64,000 nucleotides of DNA from JBJGXI01 sp045635475 (GCF_045635475.1 NZ_JBJGXI010000019.1:23607-87606); one strand, 5' to 3'. Positions 9,091 to 17,992 are shown, counted from the first letter of the stretch. Notes: generated by a model not told the origin, from the sequence alone. Numbers and translations: made by a program.

Positions 9091-9807
9091 CTAACTCCCT
9101 TTCGTAAGCTCTCGTATCTCCCTTAACACCGGCATTTCCGCTAGCTCTTCCTCTGTTACCAGTTCCCAGTTAATCCCGGTTGGCTTGTCATATGGAGAGT
9201 TAGTTTTTCTTAATTCTGTTTCTGTTGCAATCCAATCGACCGTAATATCAAACGGATCCCTAGGAACATCTTGATCGGTTAACTGCGCACTATGGATTGT
9301 ACCGACGATAGGTATGTCTGCATTACCGAGCTCCCGAATAATCGCATATTCTCTGTCTGCATATCCTTCTCCCTTGCCAACTCTTCTTCCATCCCGATGT
9401 AGAGCGACAGAGCCGACAATGAACATATCAATTCTCGGAGCTTCAGAAAGTAAAATTTCTCTGCCATAGGATTTGATATGGGAGAGACTAGCCGCCTTTC
9501 TTTCTTCTCCCGCTGGAACCCATTCCGGTTTTACCATGATAAACCCAGCTTTTAATCTGGGAGTTGGTACCAATAATACTTTTCCATCTTTTATGATTTG
9601 TGCTCGAATCGGTAATTGTGGCGCATCAGGATTGACCTTTATTACTTCCGCATATTTATAATCTGGAATAGTCGTCACGAACTCGGCAGCACGCTCTGCG
9701 CCTTTGAAATTCGGAATCCGGTTTTGCAACGGAAATGGAAATCTACCTAGCTTGTGATCCGTTAAATATTGCCACTTTGACTCACGAATGTCTTGCTTCG
9801 TTATCAT
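9091..9807 (-). CDS. 5-formyltetrahydrofolate cyclo-ligase-like protein
   Basis: 238 residues from the ATG at 9807, which has a GTAGGTG site 6 nt away; a GTG three codons earlier is less likely. The sequence follows the 5-FCL/NagB-like family of the MTHFSD type: IRESKWQYLTDHKLGRFPFP at the start, a central LLVPTPRLKAGF, and VGSVALHRDGRRVGKGEGYADREYAI, which contains the glycine-rich nucleotide-binding motif (GKGEGYAD). The classical enzyme converts 5-formyl-THF to 5,10-methenyl-THF with ATP. This longer subgroup is less well studied, so the activity is inferred. Confidence 0.8.
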   Translation of the reverse strand: MITKQDIRESKWQYLTDHKLGRFPFPLQNRIPNFKGAERAAEFVTTIPDYKYAEVIKVNPDAPQLPIRAQIIKDGKVLLVPTPRLKAGFIMVKPEWVPAGEERKAASLSHIKSYGREILLSEAPRIDMFIVGSVALHRDGRRVGKGEGYADREYAIIRELGNADIPIVGTIHSAQLTDQDVPRDPFDITVDWIATETELRKTNSPYDKPTGINWELVTEEELAEMPVLREIRELTKGS

Positions 9808-10018
9808 GAAAAACACCTACTTTACAATTTCTTAACCTACTATTATTTTATCAACAATGTAGGCAATTTCATACAAAGGATAAACAGATGTTCCGTTTAA
9901 ATTAGATAGAGCGTATGGAGACACATTCGTTTATTTTTATCGAACTTATAATAATTCAGGAATATTTAACCACAACACTTGATAAAATCATAACAGAGGT
10001 AAAAAAGGAGGGGTCATA

Positions 10019-10474
10019 ATGCCAAGTGGAACGCATGAGGTGAGCGTAAATAGTCCCATTAATACGATATGGGATTTCGTCAGTGACATGAACAATTGGG
10101 CTCCATTAGTACCTGGATATGTGGAACATAACAAACGAAACGAAAAACAATCCACATGGAAATTTAAAGGTGATGTTGGCATTATCCAAAAGAAAGTTAG
10201 TATGCAGATTGATATCACCGAGTGGAAGGAGCCAACATTAGTTACTTTTGACCTAAAAGGCTTAAGCGAAAACTTCACTGGGAAAGGATATTTCAAAGCA
10301 GAAGCTATTTCCCAAAACCAAACTAAGATGACAGGAAATATTACGATTACTGCAGCTGGTATGACGGGACCTATGATTAACTCGGTTCTTAAATCATTCG
10401 TTCCAAAAACAGCGACAGATCTAACGAATAATATCGCTAAAAAGGTGACTAAACTAACACCTGTCTTTAAGTAG
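10019..10474 (+). CDS. SRPBCC/CoxG-like protein
   Basis: 151 residues with the CoxG/SRPBCC pattern: an opening strand GTHEVSVNSPINTIWDFVSDMNNWAPLVPGY, a middle of antiparallel strands, and a long final helix (about 118-148) with Ala/Thr/Lys. GGAGGGG precedes the ATG. Family members bind small hydrophobic ligands; the CO dehydrogenase link of the name is not expected here, as no CO genes are near. It ends at a good terminator. It is the only rightward gene in its region. Confidence 0.8.
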   Translation: MPSGTHEVSVNSPINTIWDFVSDMNNWAPLVPGYVEHNKRNEKQSTWKFKGDVGIIQKKVSMQIDITEWKEPTLVTFDLKGLSENFTGKGYFKAEAISQNQTKMTGNITITAAGMTGPMINSVLKSFVPKTATDLTNNIAKKVTKLTPVFK

Positions 10475-10482
10475 ATGTGAGA

Positions 10483-10535
10483 GTGGTACCTGGTATACTC
10501 GATTGCTTACGTGGAAGGATCAGGTACTACTTTTT
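10483..10535 (+). terminator. Terminator of the CoxG-like gene
   Basis: GTGGTACCTG pairs with CAGGTACTAC (one G-U pair), with a loop of 28 nt, and is followed by TTTTT. The stop of the facing toxin-like gene lies inside its right arm. Confidence 0.7.
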
Positions 10536-10886
10536 CCTAAAAAGTGTATTTTCAAAAAGTTGGCGAATTAGCATCAAAAAGGTCGATGGGGTGAAAATCC
10601 CCGCGACCGCAGTGAAAGCTGTTGCTTCGAAAGAATAATCCTTGCACTCAGAAATTGTGTTTTTCTTTTTCAAGGGTAGGCAATTCTCACATGAGTTAAG
10701 GAAAAGTGATTTCCTATTACATAACTGGAAAGATGAACCAACTCTAAGGTTCGCCGCTGACCATTTGGCGACTTTTTTAACAACTTCTATAAACAACAAT
10801 TTATCATTACTTACAATAACGACTGGTCTTCTTTTTCCATTTAATTCAATTGTCCAAACCTCTCCGCGTTTACCTATTTTACTCAT
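10527..10886 (-). CDS. MazF/PemK-like toxin, probably frame-damaged
   Basis: The first 27 residues (KIGKRGEVWTIELNG, RPVVIVSND) fit the start of MazF/PemK mRNA interferases. The remainder of the 119 residues does not. In the +1 frame, the bases from about 10764 to 10677 read TLELVHLSSYVIGNHFSLTHVR, which resembles the family's middle part ending in a ...VR motif, and the original frame resumes afterwards with a helix-like tail (STFLMLIRQLFE). I infer two opposite one-base changes. The C-terminus also runs into the facing gene's terminator. The start overlaps the upstream partner by 8 nt. It is probably an inactive or reduced toxin. Confidence 0.55.
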   Translation of the reverse strand: MSKIGKRGEVWTIELNGKRRPVVIVSNDKLLFIEVVKKVAKWSAANLRVGSSFQLCNRKSLFLNSCENCLPLKKKNTISECKDYSFEATAFTAVAGIFTPSTFLMLIRQLFENTLFRKK

Positions 10887-11040
10887 CTTCTTTCCCCCAG
10901 AACATTTCTTCTTTCTCTTTTATAATTTGCTCTTTTGGAGGTCTACTATCAAAATAATTATCATATAACTTATTAAGTAATTTTATCCTTTCTCCATTAT
11001 CCATTTCTTCAATTGCTTTCATAATCTCATCTGCAGTCAT
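10879..11040 (-). CDS. Small antitoxin-like protein
   Basis: A 53-residue acidic frame from ATG at 11040, behind a strong GGGGAGG site at 8 nt. It begins MTADEIMKAIEEMDNGERIK and ends FWGKEDE, a charged helical composition typical of small antitoxins. Its stop overlaps the MazF-like start (ATGAGTAA). Gene order and overlap fit a type II toxin-antitoxin pair, with the small partner first. No DNA-binding domain is evident in so short a protein. Confidence 0.6.
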   Translation of the reverse strand: MTADEIMKAIEEMDNGERIKLLNKLYDNYFDSRPPKEQIIKEKEEMFWGKEDE

Positions 11041-11215
11041 TTCATAACCTCCCCTTTTATCTTATATTTGTTTAGTTCGATTATACATTAGACAAAATTT
11101 TAATGAAAGATTAGAAGTAAGAACCTGAAATTCTTGTCACTAAAGTAACGAAAAAATTGTCTAACTGGTAGACAATTGTCCACACAGATGTAAGGTACAA
11201 AAAAATAACATAGTA

Positions 11216-11857
11216 CTAATTATCAAAATCTAGCATCTTTCTAAACCGTTCGGCCACTTCATCATCAGCTACGAAACCACTTTCTGAAGCAAATGGCAAC
11301 CAAATCCAATCTTCCCCTCCAACGAATGCAATTCTTGACCATTTATTTATGAAATCAATGAAGTTTTCTCCTAGTTTATAGCCGTGGCCTTCACCATCCT
11401 CATGACTCAAATAGACAACCGCCCCATCATTGTCACTCAAATCAAAAGCAATCAAATCACCATTACTAACAGCGTAAAATGCTAACTTATCGTGCCAAAC
11501 CTTGTCATATTCATCATCCGGGTTAGGAAAAACCTCTTTAATCCAACTTTTCCGTTGCTCCTCAAATAATTCCATCATCTCGAGGTTCCAATGGACTGAC
11601 CCACTAGTAGCATCTATCAGTTCTTCATCCATGTGAACATCATCTGGCAAAAACCATCGGAAATTTAGATCAGCAGAAAACTCGAGCAACACTTTTCTGA
11701 AACTAGTTGGTAGTGCAACACCTAATTTGCGCTCCATCCTCGCTATTTGTTGCATTGTTGCTTGCTTTCCGATAACTAAATCAGGAACATCACCACCAAG
11801 TTTCTTTACGCTTTTCGAAATAACATCGATTCGCTTCCGTAGCACATTATAATCCAT
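11216..11857 (-). CDS. SMI1/KNR4 (SUKH) family protein
   Basis: 213 residues with the SUKH-like pattern: ATMQQIARMERKLGVALPTSFRKVLLEFS at 34-62, a central DLIAFDLSDNDGAVVYLSHEDGEG strand motif (about 133-157), then LGENFIDFINKWSRIAF. SUKH proteins are often immunity proteins against polymorphic toxins, but many are orphan cytoplasmic proteins. No toxin gene is adjacent. ATG at 11857 follows AGGAG by 8 nt. Function is uncertain. Confidence 0.8.
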   Translation of the reverse strand: MDYNVLRKRIDVISKSVKKLGGDVPDLVIGKQATMQQIARMERKLGVALPTSFRKVLLEFSADLNFRWFLPDDVHMDEELIDATSGSVHWNLEMMELFEEQRKSWIKEVFPNPDDEYDKVWHDKLAFYAVSNGDLIAFDLSDNDGAVVYLSHEDGEGHGYKLGENFIDFINKWSRIAFVGGEDWIWLPFASESGFVADDEVAERFRKMLDFDN

Positions 11858-12235
11858 TCATTTCACTCCTAGTATAGTTCACTTGTAAATTTTGGTATAT
11901 ATTTATATTAAGTATAACAAAATTCTGGAAACGATTGACAACAATTTATTAAGCTATTTATTAAACTATTAATACAAAACAACAAATCTATCGACGCGAA
12001 AATAGTAGTTGTCCTAATACTATTCAGATCATCAAAGTGTTTGCATTCTTTCGATGTCTCTGTAATTGCTCTGCACTAATAAGATTTCGCTACCTACTTT
12101 TTTGACATTAGAAATACAAAATATCGTATCAGGAATACACGATTAAGTACCAACTACCACGTCTCATATGTTTAATATAATTCAAAAAAGGGCAAAGTCT
12201 CTTTATAAGCGAAAAAATAAAGGAGTGATTTGTTG
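11858..12235. other. Intergenic stretch without a recognised feature
   Basis: About 380 nt of AT-rich DNA between the SMI1 gene and the Lmo0937-type gene. Both flanking genes are transcribed away from it, so it must hold both promoters. I could not assign either, and see no stable hairpin or coding frame. Confidence 0.4.
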
Positions 12236-12370
12236 ATGCTTTGGACTATAATTGGGGTAATATTACTTATTTGGTTACTTGGATTTATATTTGAAATAGC
12301 TGGTGGGCTTGTACACATTTTGCTGGTTGTTGCCTTGATCGTCTTTATTTTAAAAATGATAAGGAGATAA
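12236..12370 (+). CDS. Lmo0937-type small membrane protein
   Basis: A 44-residue frame, MLWTIIGVILLIWLLGFIFE then IAGGLVHILLVVALIVFILKMIRR. It has two hydrophobic segments separated by a Gly-Gly-containing turn with a His, and a basic end, as in the Lmo0937 family of small membrane proteins. The ATG at 12236 lies behind AAAGGAG, with a TTG just before it. Function is unknown. A stable terminator follows. Confidence 0.85.
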   Translation: MLWTIIGVILLIWLLGFIFEIAGGLVHILLVVALIVFILKMIRR

Positions 12371-12403
12371 GCTGTATTTCATGATAATTATGATAAGATT
12401 TTA

Positions 12404-12438
12404 AAATCCCACGCGTGCTTTCACGACGTGGGGTTTTT
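12404..12438. terminator. Bidirectional terminator between convergent genes
   Basis: CCCACG pairs with CGTGGG, flanked by AAAAT on the left and GTTTTT on the right. It serves the Lmo0937-type gene and possibly the facing PH-domain gene. Confidence 0.75.
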
Positions 12439-12443
12439 GTTTA

Positions 12444-12869
12444 TTACGCATTAATTCGAGTACTGTTTTTATGAGCAAGTGTGGTTAATGCAACATAAAA
12501 TGGTTGTACGTTAAATTTCTTACCAAATTCAAACGTATATGTTGATGTTTGCACGTTGTTGGCTTTGTAATAAGGTGATGTTATGTAGTGGATTGTTAGT
12601 TCACTATCATCAAATCCAGACCCTGCTGTTTCCATTGACACTTCAAAAATAGCATCCAAGTTAATTGATAGAATTCGAGTTTTCTTTCCAGTAACACCTT
12701 GATGGTCAAGTAAGATTAATCGTTGATCCGTAACGATAAACGTATCACGAACTAGCCTAAATCCCATCTCTATTTTCTCTTCTGCCATTAAATATTGACC
12801 ATATTGATGCTGAAGATCATCAATAGAAACTTCTGAATAATTATTTAAGAAACCATCCATTAAACCCAT
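12444..12869 (-). CDS. Bacterial PH domain protein
   Basis: 141 residues that form almost entirely one bacterial PH-like domain (about 20-135): EKIEMGFRLVRDTFIVTDQRLILLDHQG is the typical first half, with the IVTDQRLIL strand, and the end carries the closing helix (VQPFYVALTTLAHKN). Members of this family occur widely in Firmicutes; the ligand or partner is unknown. ATG at 12869 sits behind AAGGAGAG. It is cytoplasmic and appears monocistronic. Confidence 0.8.
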   Translation of the reverse strand: MGLMDGFLNNYSEVSIDDLQHQYGQYLMAEEKIEMGFRLVRDTFIVTDQRLILLDHQGVTGKKTRILSINLDAIFEVSMETAGSGFDDSELTIHYITSPYYKANNVQTSTYTFEFGKKFNVQPFYVALTTLAHKNSTRINA

Positions 12870-12941
12870 ATGCTTTCACTCTCCTTAGATTAAAAATATC
12901 TTCATACCTAATAGTACCAGAAATTTAAGCATACCAATCAT

Positions 12942-13412
12942 CTAATGGTGACTTTCCACACCAGTATTTTCCAACTGTGCTCCACTTTTCAAAAAATCTA
13001 GTTCACTTTCAGAAAGCTCTCCTACAACAAATTGCTTTCTTGGCATGATCAGCGATCCATTATTACTTGCATGTACTTTTATATAATATAAGCCATTACT
13101 TTCCAATGTTTTAGTTATCGCATACGTTCCATCAGCGGTTTCTTCCGCTTCCTCCATACCAAAATTGACGGTCCCATCTTGTTTCCATATCTCAAAATGA
13201 ACGAAATCGGCATCGTCTATTTGCTTGCCGTCTTGCGTTAGAACGACCTCAAATGTCGACAACTCCATCGGTTGAAATGTCTCAGGTAGGAAAATATCTG
13301 CAACGAGTGGATGCGCTTGTTTATATTTTTCCGCCACATCTGGTTCAAGTACACATCCACTTAACAAGATGCTTAGGATGACGAATGGCAATAAAGCTAC
13401 TTTATTTTTCAC
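12942..13412 (-). CDS. FixH-like (YtkA-type) lipoprotein
   Basis: From a GTG at 13412 (AAAGGGTG site at 9 nt), the protein starts MKNKVALLPFVILSILLSGC, a clear signal with the lipobox LSGC. An ATG at 13454 would lengthen it. The mature part is a beta-sandwich of the FixH/YtkA kind, with EVVLTQDGKQIDDADFVHFEIW and GTYAITKTLESNGLYYIKVH strands. The related domains are thought to be extracellular accessories of metal or respiratory proteins. It is 97 nt downstream of the PepSY gene and likely co-transcribed, suggesting a shared envelope role, possibly in metal handling. Confidence 0.7.
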   Translation of the reverse strand: MKNKVALLPFVILSILLSGCVLEPDVAEKYKQAHPLVADIFLPETFQPMELSTFEVVLTQDGKQIDDADFVHFEIWKQDGTVNFGMEEAEETADGTYAITKTLESNGLYYIKVHASNNGSLIMPRKQFVVGELSESELDFLKSGAQLENTGVESHH

Positions 13413-13509
13413 AATGATAAACACCCTTTGTTTTTTCAAATGAGTCAATTTCATAATTACCTTACACGGCTATGAATAGCTAAAAATCAGTTTATGAAAT
13501 TGACTAAAA

Positions 13510-14880
13510 TTATGCATTAAAAAATCTCTTCATAACAGGAACTCTTTGAATAATAAGCCAATCCATTAACCATACAACAATCATCGATAAACCAACTAGA
13601 GGAAAGATAATTCCTAAACCGATTAACAAAATCAGGAAAGGCCACGATTTTCTAATAGGAAGCGCTTTTGGTGATCCTAGTTTACTAGGTTTACGTTTGA
13701 TCCACAAATAAAATCCACTGCAGACTACAAGTATAATCCCTAGACAGATTAGTAAACTGATGAGCTGATTTATTAATCCGAATTGAGTGCCTTTATGCAA
13801 AGTGATGCCCAAAGCTACAATCTTGGCAACGATTCCGTAATGGTCGAATCGATAGTCTGCTAGAACAGCTCCTGAATATTGGTCAATATGAATGGTAGCT
13901 TCGTCTTGTGCTTTTGGTGAATAAGCAGATAACGTATACACACCATCTGTCGAGTTAGGAATGTTAATCGTATAGCTAGGGTGCATCCCTTCACGATCCG
14001 CAATCGTCACAACTTCATCTATAGGAAGCGGAACAAAACCCTGAAGCGCTGATTTTGGCACGTCTAATTTCTCCGCTGCCCAAGGAACTTCTGCCACATC
14101 TTTTGTTTCAACCGTAGAGGTTGGCGCACTTCCTAACCATGTGGAAGGTGGATAACCTACCCCGCTGTTTGTTGCCACGGATTGAAAATTATTTCCCCAA
14201 AATCCCGACCATGGTAAGCCCGTTATAATTAAGAAAAACATTCCAGCAGCTAACCAAAATGCAGGTACGGCATGCAAATCTCTTCTAAATATCTTTTTTC
14301 CTTTATTAAATCTTGGTAGCAGAACACCGAAAAGATTGAATTTCTTTTTTGGAAACCATAAGTAAAACCCTGTTACAATCAGAACAATTGCCCAACATGC
14401 TGCTAATTCAACGATACGGTCGCCAATCGTTCCAGCCATTAATTCACCATGAATCTCTTCAATTTTATTCATTACTCTGTCTGAACTGTTCAATTCACCG
14501 ATAATATTTCCCGTATAAGGATCAACAAAAATGGTAGATGTACCATGATCTCCGTTTATCGTCACTTCACTTGACCTTGTATCACTTTCACCAGGGCGAT
14601 ATTTCGTTACGAGCGCCTCTGGATATTGTTCTTTAACTATCTCAATTTGCTCAGCAGCTGTGATCCTCTCTTCTTGCGGAGTAACTTGATAATATTGATG
14701 ATAAAGAGCATGTTCAATTTGCGGCTTAAATAAATAGATGCCGCCAGTTACAGCTAAAATAAACAAAAATGGCGCAAATATAATCCCGGCATAAAAGTGC
14801 CATCTCCAGACAGCTTTATAAAGTGATGCCTTTGATTGTTTTTGAAGTTTCTTTTGTGGTTCTATGTTAACTGCTCCCAT
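13510..14880 (-). CDS. PepSY-associated membrane protein
   Basis: 456 residues from the ATG at 14880, with AAGGGAG at 9 nt; an in-frame ATG at 14916 lacks a good site. Four membrane helices (about 28-48, 160-182, 208-230, 360-382) plus two close to the C-terminus flank two large outside parts that hold PepSY domains (about 60-140 and 250-350). The helix with GMFFLIITGLPWSGFWG is typical. Such proteins are linked to iron or siderophore reduction and copper in other bacteria; here the substrate is unknown. The FixH-like gene follows. A decayed copy of the 5' end lies at 18031-18163. Confidence 0.85.
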   Translation of the reverse strand: MGAVNIEPQKKLQKQSKASLYKAVWRWHFYAGIIFAPFLFILAVTGGIYLFKPQIEHALYHQYYQVTPQEERITAAEQIEIVKEQYPEALVTKYRPGESDTRSSEVTINGDHGTSTIFVDPYTGNIIGELNSSDRVMNKIEEIHGELMAGTIGDRIVELAACWAIVLIVTGFYLWFPKKKFNLFGVLLPRFNKGKKIFRRDLHAVPAFWLAAGMFFLIITGLPWSGFWGNNFQSVATNSGVGYPPSTWLGSAPTSTVETKDVAEVPWAAEKLDVPKSALQGFVPLPIDEVVTIADREGMHPSYTINIPNSTDGVYTLSAYSPKAQDEATIHIDQYSGAVLADYRFDHYGIVAKIVALGITLHKGTQFGLINQLISLLICLGIILVVCSGFYLWIKRKPSKLGSPKALPIRKSWPFLILLIGLGIIFPLVGLSMIVVWLMDWLIIQRVPVMKRFFNA

Positions 14881-15097
14881 CCATGTTGTCTCCCTTTGGT
14901 AAAGTTGTAGCTTCACTCGTCATAGTATAAGTGATAGTTGTGAGGAAAGTATGAAGTATTTATGTCGATTTTAGGAATAACTCAGACAAATTCATCAAAA
15001 CATTCGTCCCCGAGCTTATTTACATTTACCCCATGTCCTTTTATATTGGGGGTATAGACTGAAGCTATGCATTATTTGCAAGCGCTCTAAATAGTCA

Positions 15098-15119
15098 CTA
15101 TGACTGAACTGTGTCATAG
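15098..15119. promoter_or_regulatory. Dyad CTATGAC-N8-GTCATAG
   Basis: A perfect 7-bp inverted repeat with an 8-nt centre, in the 389-nt gap between the PepSY gene and the LytTR/ABC gene. A second inverted pair, TACCCC (15028) and GGGGTA (15048-15053), lies nearby. The spacing suits a dimeric regulator. No regulator can be assigned. Confidence 0.35.
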
Positions 15120-15269
15120 AATAAGGATCTAGTCCATACGAGATTCATAATAATGATAAGATAACTGTGTCCCATCCAGTACTTCATATTCATTTGAAAA
15201 ATATTTAAGATGGATTGAATAAGATAGATATTAAATCGTGGTAGTTTTCAATAGGGAAGGTGTTTTTAC

Positions 15270-16319
15270 GTGGCAGTATTAAATATTGAAAAATTGGAGA
15301 AGCAAATTGAAGATACGATTGTGTTTCCTGAATTTAACTTAGAAATCTTGAAGGGACAGTCGGTTTCTATTTATTCAAATACAAATGTGCGCAATGTGTT
15401 ACTACGTATGATAATGGGTGAATTTGCAACTTTGAGTGGAAAGATAACTGTTAATGAAGAAATAGCTTCTCTTTATAATAAGGCTTACCATTCACAGGTA
15501 GGAATTTCCTTTCTAGATGACGGTTTATATGAAAGGCTAAGCATAAGGGATAATCTTACGTTTTTTAAAAGATTATATAGTTCGAACCAGATGATTGATG
15601 ATATGTTGGAGCGAGTACAATTGGCTACAATTAAACACAAAAAAGTAAGTAGCTTAACTTATTCTGAGAAAAGAAGGGTTCAGATGGCTCGATTACTTTT
15701 TCACGACCCTTCATTAATCGTGTTAGAAGAACCGGATCAGAATGTTGATGTTGAAACTAAACGATTCCTACTAAAAGTACTCAGAGAACTACAACAAAAC
15801 GACAAAAGTATTTTACTTTTAACGGGAAACATGGAAAGCGCGATTACTTTAACTGACATTACCTACCGGTTAGATGAAAAAGGATTATATAAAATTAACG
15901 TGAATGAGGATGTATCGAGTGGTTTCTTTACAGAAGAAAATAAAGAAGAATCTCTTGAAGAAGAACAAGGAATTCCTATCCAATTTAATAAAATACCAAC
16001 AAGGGTAAATGAAAAAATTGTCCTGTTTGATCCCCCAGAAATTGATTATATTGAAAGCTATAGTGGACAGTCGCATGTATATATAAGTGGTGAAGGTTTT
16101 CCATGTGTATTCACATTAGTGGAGCTTGAAGAAAGGTTAAAGGCTTACGGCTTTTTTCGCTGTCATCGTTCCTATATTGTCAATTTACAAAAAGTTCGCG
16201 AAGTAGTGACCTGGACTCGCAATAGTTTTAGTTTAATCCTAGAAGATCATATGAAATCGGAAATTCCACTATCAAAGACTAAAATGGCAGAATTAAAAGG
16301 AATGTTAGGCCTAAATTAA
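15270..16319 (+). CDS. ABC-like/LytTR fusion transcription regulator
   Basis: 349 residues in two parts. Residues 1-205 follow the ABC ATPase fold, but the Walker A region (SIYSNTNVRNVLLRMIMG) lacks the G-x-x-G-x-GK-S/T motif. The signature LTYSEKRRVQMARLL and Walker B LIVLEEP are recognisable. Residues 250-345 are a LytTR DNA-binding domain (RCHRSYIVNLQKVREVV, LPLSKTKM-like end). Regulators with this layout are known beside ABC exporters. It probably controls the two transporter genes that follow. Loss of the Walker A lysine suggests that the domain senses the transporter and does not hydrolyse ATP; this is inference. GTG start with GGGAAGGTG. Confidence 0.85.
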   Translation: MAVLNIEKLEKQIEDTIVFPEFNLEILKGQSVSIYSNTNVRNVLLRMIMGEFATLSGKITVNEEIASLYNKAYHSQVGISFLDDGLYERLSIRDNLTFFKRLYSSNQMIDDMLERVQLATIKHKKVSSLTYSEKRRVQMARLLFHDPSLIVLEEPDQNVDVETKRFLLKVLRELQQNDKSILLLTGNMESAITLTDITYRLDEKGLYKINVNEDVSSGFFTEENKEESLEEEQGIPIQFNKIPTRVNEKIVLFDPPEIDYIESYSGQSHVYISGEGFPCVFTLVELEERLKAYGFFRCHRSYIVNLQKVREVVTWTRNSFSLILEDHMKSEIPLSKTKMAELKGMLGLN

Positions 16320-16436
16320 GTTCCATTCAATAAGAATATTCTCCATTCACCCTTAAATAACCTCTTTTCATAGAATACATGCTGTGTTGGATTTGTATAT
16401 CTTTTATTCTAAACGTACAGAAGGGGAGGAGATATA

Positions 16437-17285
16437 GTGGAGAATATAATTGAACTTAAATCGTTAGTAAAAGTGTTTTCGAATCAGAAGGCATTAGAAA
16501 ATGTAAGTTTTGATGTGAAAAAGGGCGAGATATTTGGTTTACTTGGACCAAGTGGCTCGGGTAAAACGACGACAATTAAAATATTGACCGGGCAAATATC
16601 TCCTACAGATGGAGAGGCACAAGTATTTGGAATACCAACTTCATCATTAAACAAAGCGGATAACCGAAAAAGATTTGGTGTTCTTACCGACAACAGTGGC
16701 TTATATCATCGGTTATCCATTTACGACAATCTAAAGCTCTATTGTGTTCTATACGATGTTCCGTTAAGCCGAATTGATGACGTACTGGATATGGTGAACT
16801 TAAAAAACGAACAGAAAAAAATAGTATCAAAATTATCAAAGGGGATGCTACAGCGAGTTATACTTGCTCGAACTTTTTTACATGAACCAGAGCTTTTATT
16901 TTTGGATGAACCAACAGCTGCACTTGATCCAGCGAATTCTCAGCATATTCATAATGGTCTAAGAATGCTGAATGAAAAAGGAACAACAATTTTTTTAACG
17001 ACGCATGATATGAACGAAGCAGATTTATTATGTGATCGTGTTGCCTTTTTAAATAAAGGGAAAATTCAACAACTCGATGAACCCGCAAAGCTTCGCCGGA
17101 AATTCGGAGATGCTACTGTAACAGTGGAATTGGTTGATGGGAGAAAGGTAATTTTACAGATTGGTCCTTCAAGTGCACAAGAGTTGTATACGTACATGTC
17201 TACTAGTCAGGTAAGTGCTATTTATTCAAACGAACCAACACTCGGCGATATATTTGTAGATATAACAGGGAGGGAGCTAGTATGA
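16437..17285 (+). CDS. ABC transporter ATP-binding protein
   Basis: 282 residues with an intact Walker A (GPSGSGKTT, about 38-46), signature LSKGMLQR and Walker B LLFLDEPTAALDP, then HD (TTHDM). The GTG start is at 16437 behind GGGGAGGAG. It is the second gene of the operon, and its stop overlaps the permease start as ATGA. It is probably the energy part of a bacitracin/antibiotic or sodium exporter of the ABC-2 kind. The C-terminal 70 residues are the usual DUF-like tail of this group. Confidence 0.9.
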   Translation: MENIIELKSLVKVFSNQKALENVSFDVKKGEIFGLLGPSGSGKTTTIKILTGQISPTDGEAQVFGIPTSSLNKADNRKRFGVLTDNSGLYHRLSIYDNLKLYCVLYDVPLSRIDDVLDMVNLKNEQKKIVSKLSKGMLQRVILARTFLHEPELLFLDEPTAALDPANSQHIHNGLRMLNEKGTTIFLTTHDMNEADLLCDRVAFLNKGKIQQLDEPAKLRRKFGDATVTVELVDGRKVILQIGPSSAQELYTYMSTSQVSAIYSNEPTLGDIFVDITGRELV

Positions 17286-17992
17286 AATTCTCAATCAAAC
17301 GGTTATATGCCATTTTTCAAAAAGATGTTAAAGATATATTGAAAAATTTGTATGTTTCGACTATGATACCGGTTCCGCTCGTGCTTGCTTTCATTGCTGG
17401 AAGGGAAAATAACCCACCAGTTGAGGCACACTACGTAGCAATCAATCTGACATTTGTAATAATCACAGCATTCCTCCAATGCTCAATTATTGCGGAGGAA
17501 AAGGAGAAGAATACGCTGCGTGGTCTGATGTTGTCACCAGCAAGCACACTGGAAATTCTCGGTGGCAAAAGTCTACTCACTTTCCTTTTTACTGGGGTGT
17601 CTATCATTCTTGGTATGTTCGTGTCTGGTTATCAACCTGCTAATATATTTATTATCTCAATCGCCATAACTGTATCTATTATATTTTATATCGCTCTAGG
17701 AACATTACTTGGACTTATGACAAAATCGGTAGTGGAAGCATCGGTTCTAATCATGCCATTTCTGTTCATTTTTGGATTTGGAACATTTTTGCAAGGATAT
17801 ATAGACAAACATCCTGTACTAAGTTTTGTCGAGTATCTTCCAAATATCCAATTGGTTTCTTTAGCAAATGAGGTGGAAATGGCAGGGGGAATAGCAGATG
17901 TATGGTCACAATTAGCTGTTATTACGATGTGGGCAATTGTTGCAGGTATACTTGTAGTAACAGTATACAAAAGACGAGAAATGGATAAATAG
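17282..17992 (+). CDS. ABC-2 type permease
   Basis: 236 residues with about six membrane helices (residues 22-40, 58-76, 97-117, 121-143, 150-170, 205-228), matching an ABC-2 exporter permease of short type. A conserved cytoplasmic motif, EEKEKNTLRGLMLSPAS, comes after the second helix. It pairs with the ATPase just before (ATGA overlap). The substrate is unknown; LytTR-controlled transporters of this kind often handle antimicrobial peptides. Confidence 0.88.
   Translation: MKFSIKRLYAIFQKDVKDILKNLYVSTMIPVPLVLAFIAGRENNPPVEAHYVAINLTFVIITAFLQCSIIAEEKEKNTLRGLMLSPASTLEILGGKSLLTFLFTGVSIILGMFVSGYQPANIFIISIAITVSIIFYIALGTLLGLMTKSVVEASVLIMPFLFIFGFGTFLQGYIDKHPVLSFVEYLPNIQLVSLANEVEMAGGIADVWSQLAVITMWAIVAGILVVTVYKRREMDK

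Noticed and set aside
10642..10968. 108-codon open frame on the plus strand opposite the toxin pair
   Set aside because: It is the antisense of the MazF-like and partner genes, with no start site; the minus-strand reading has overlapping starts and ribosome sites.
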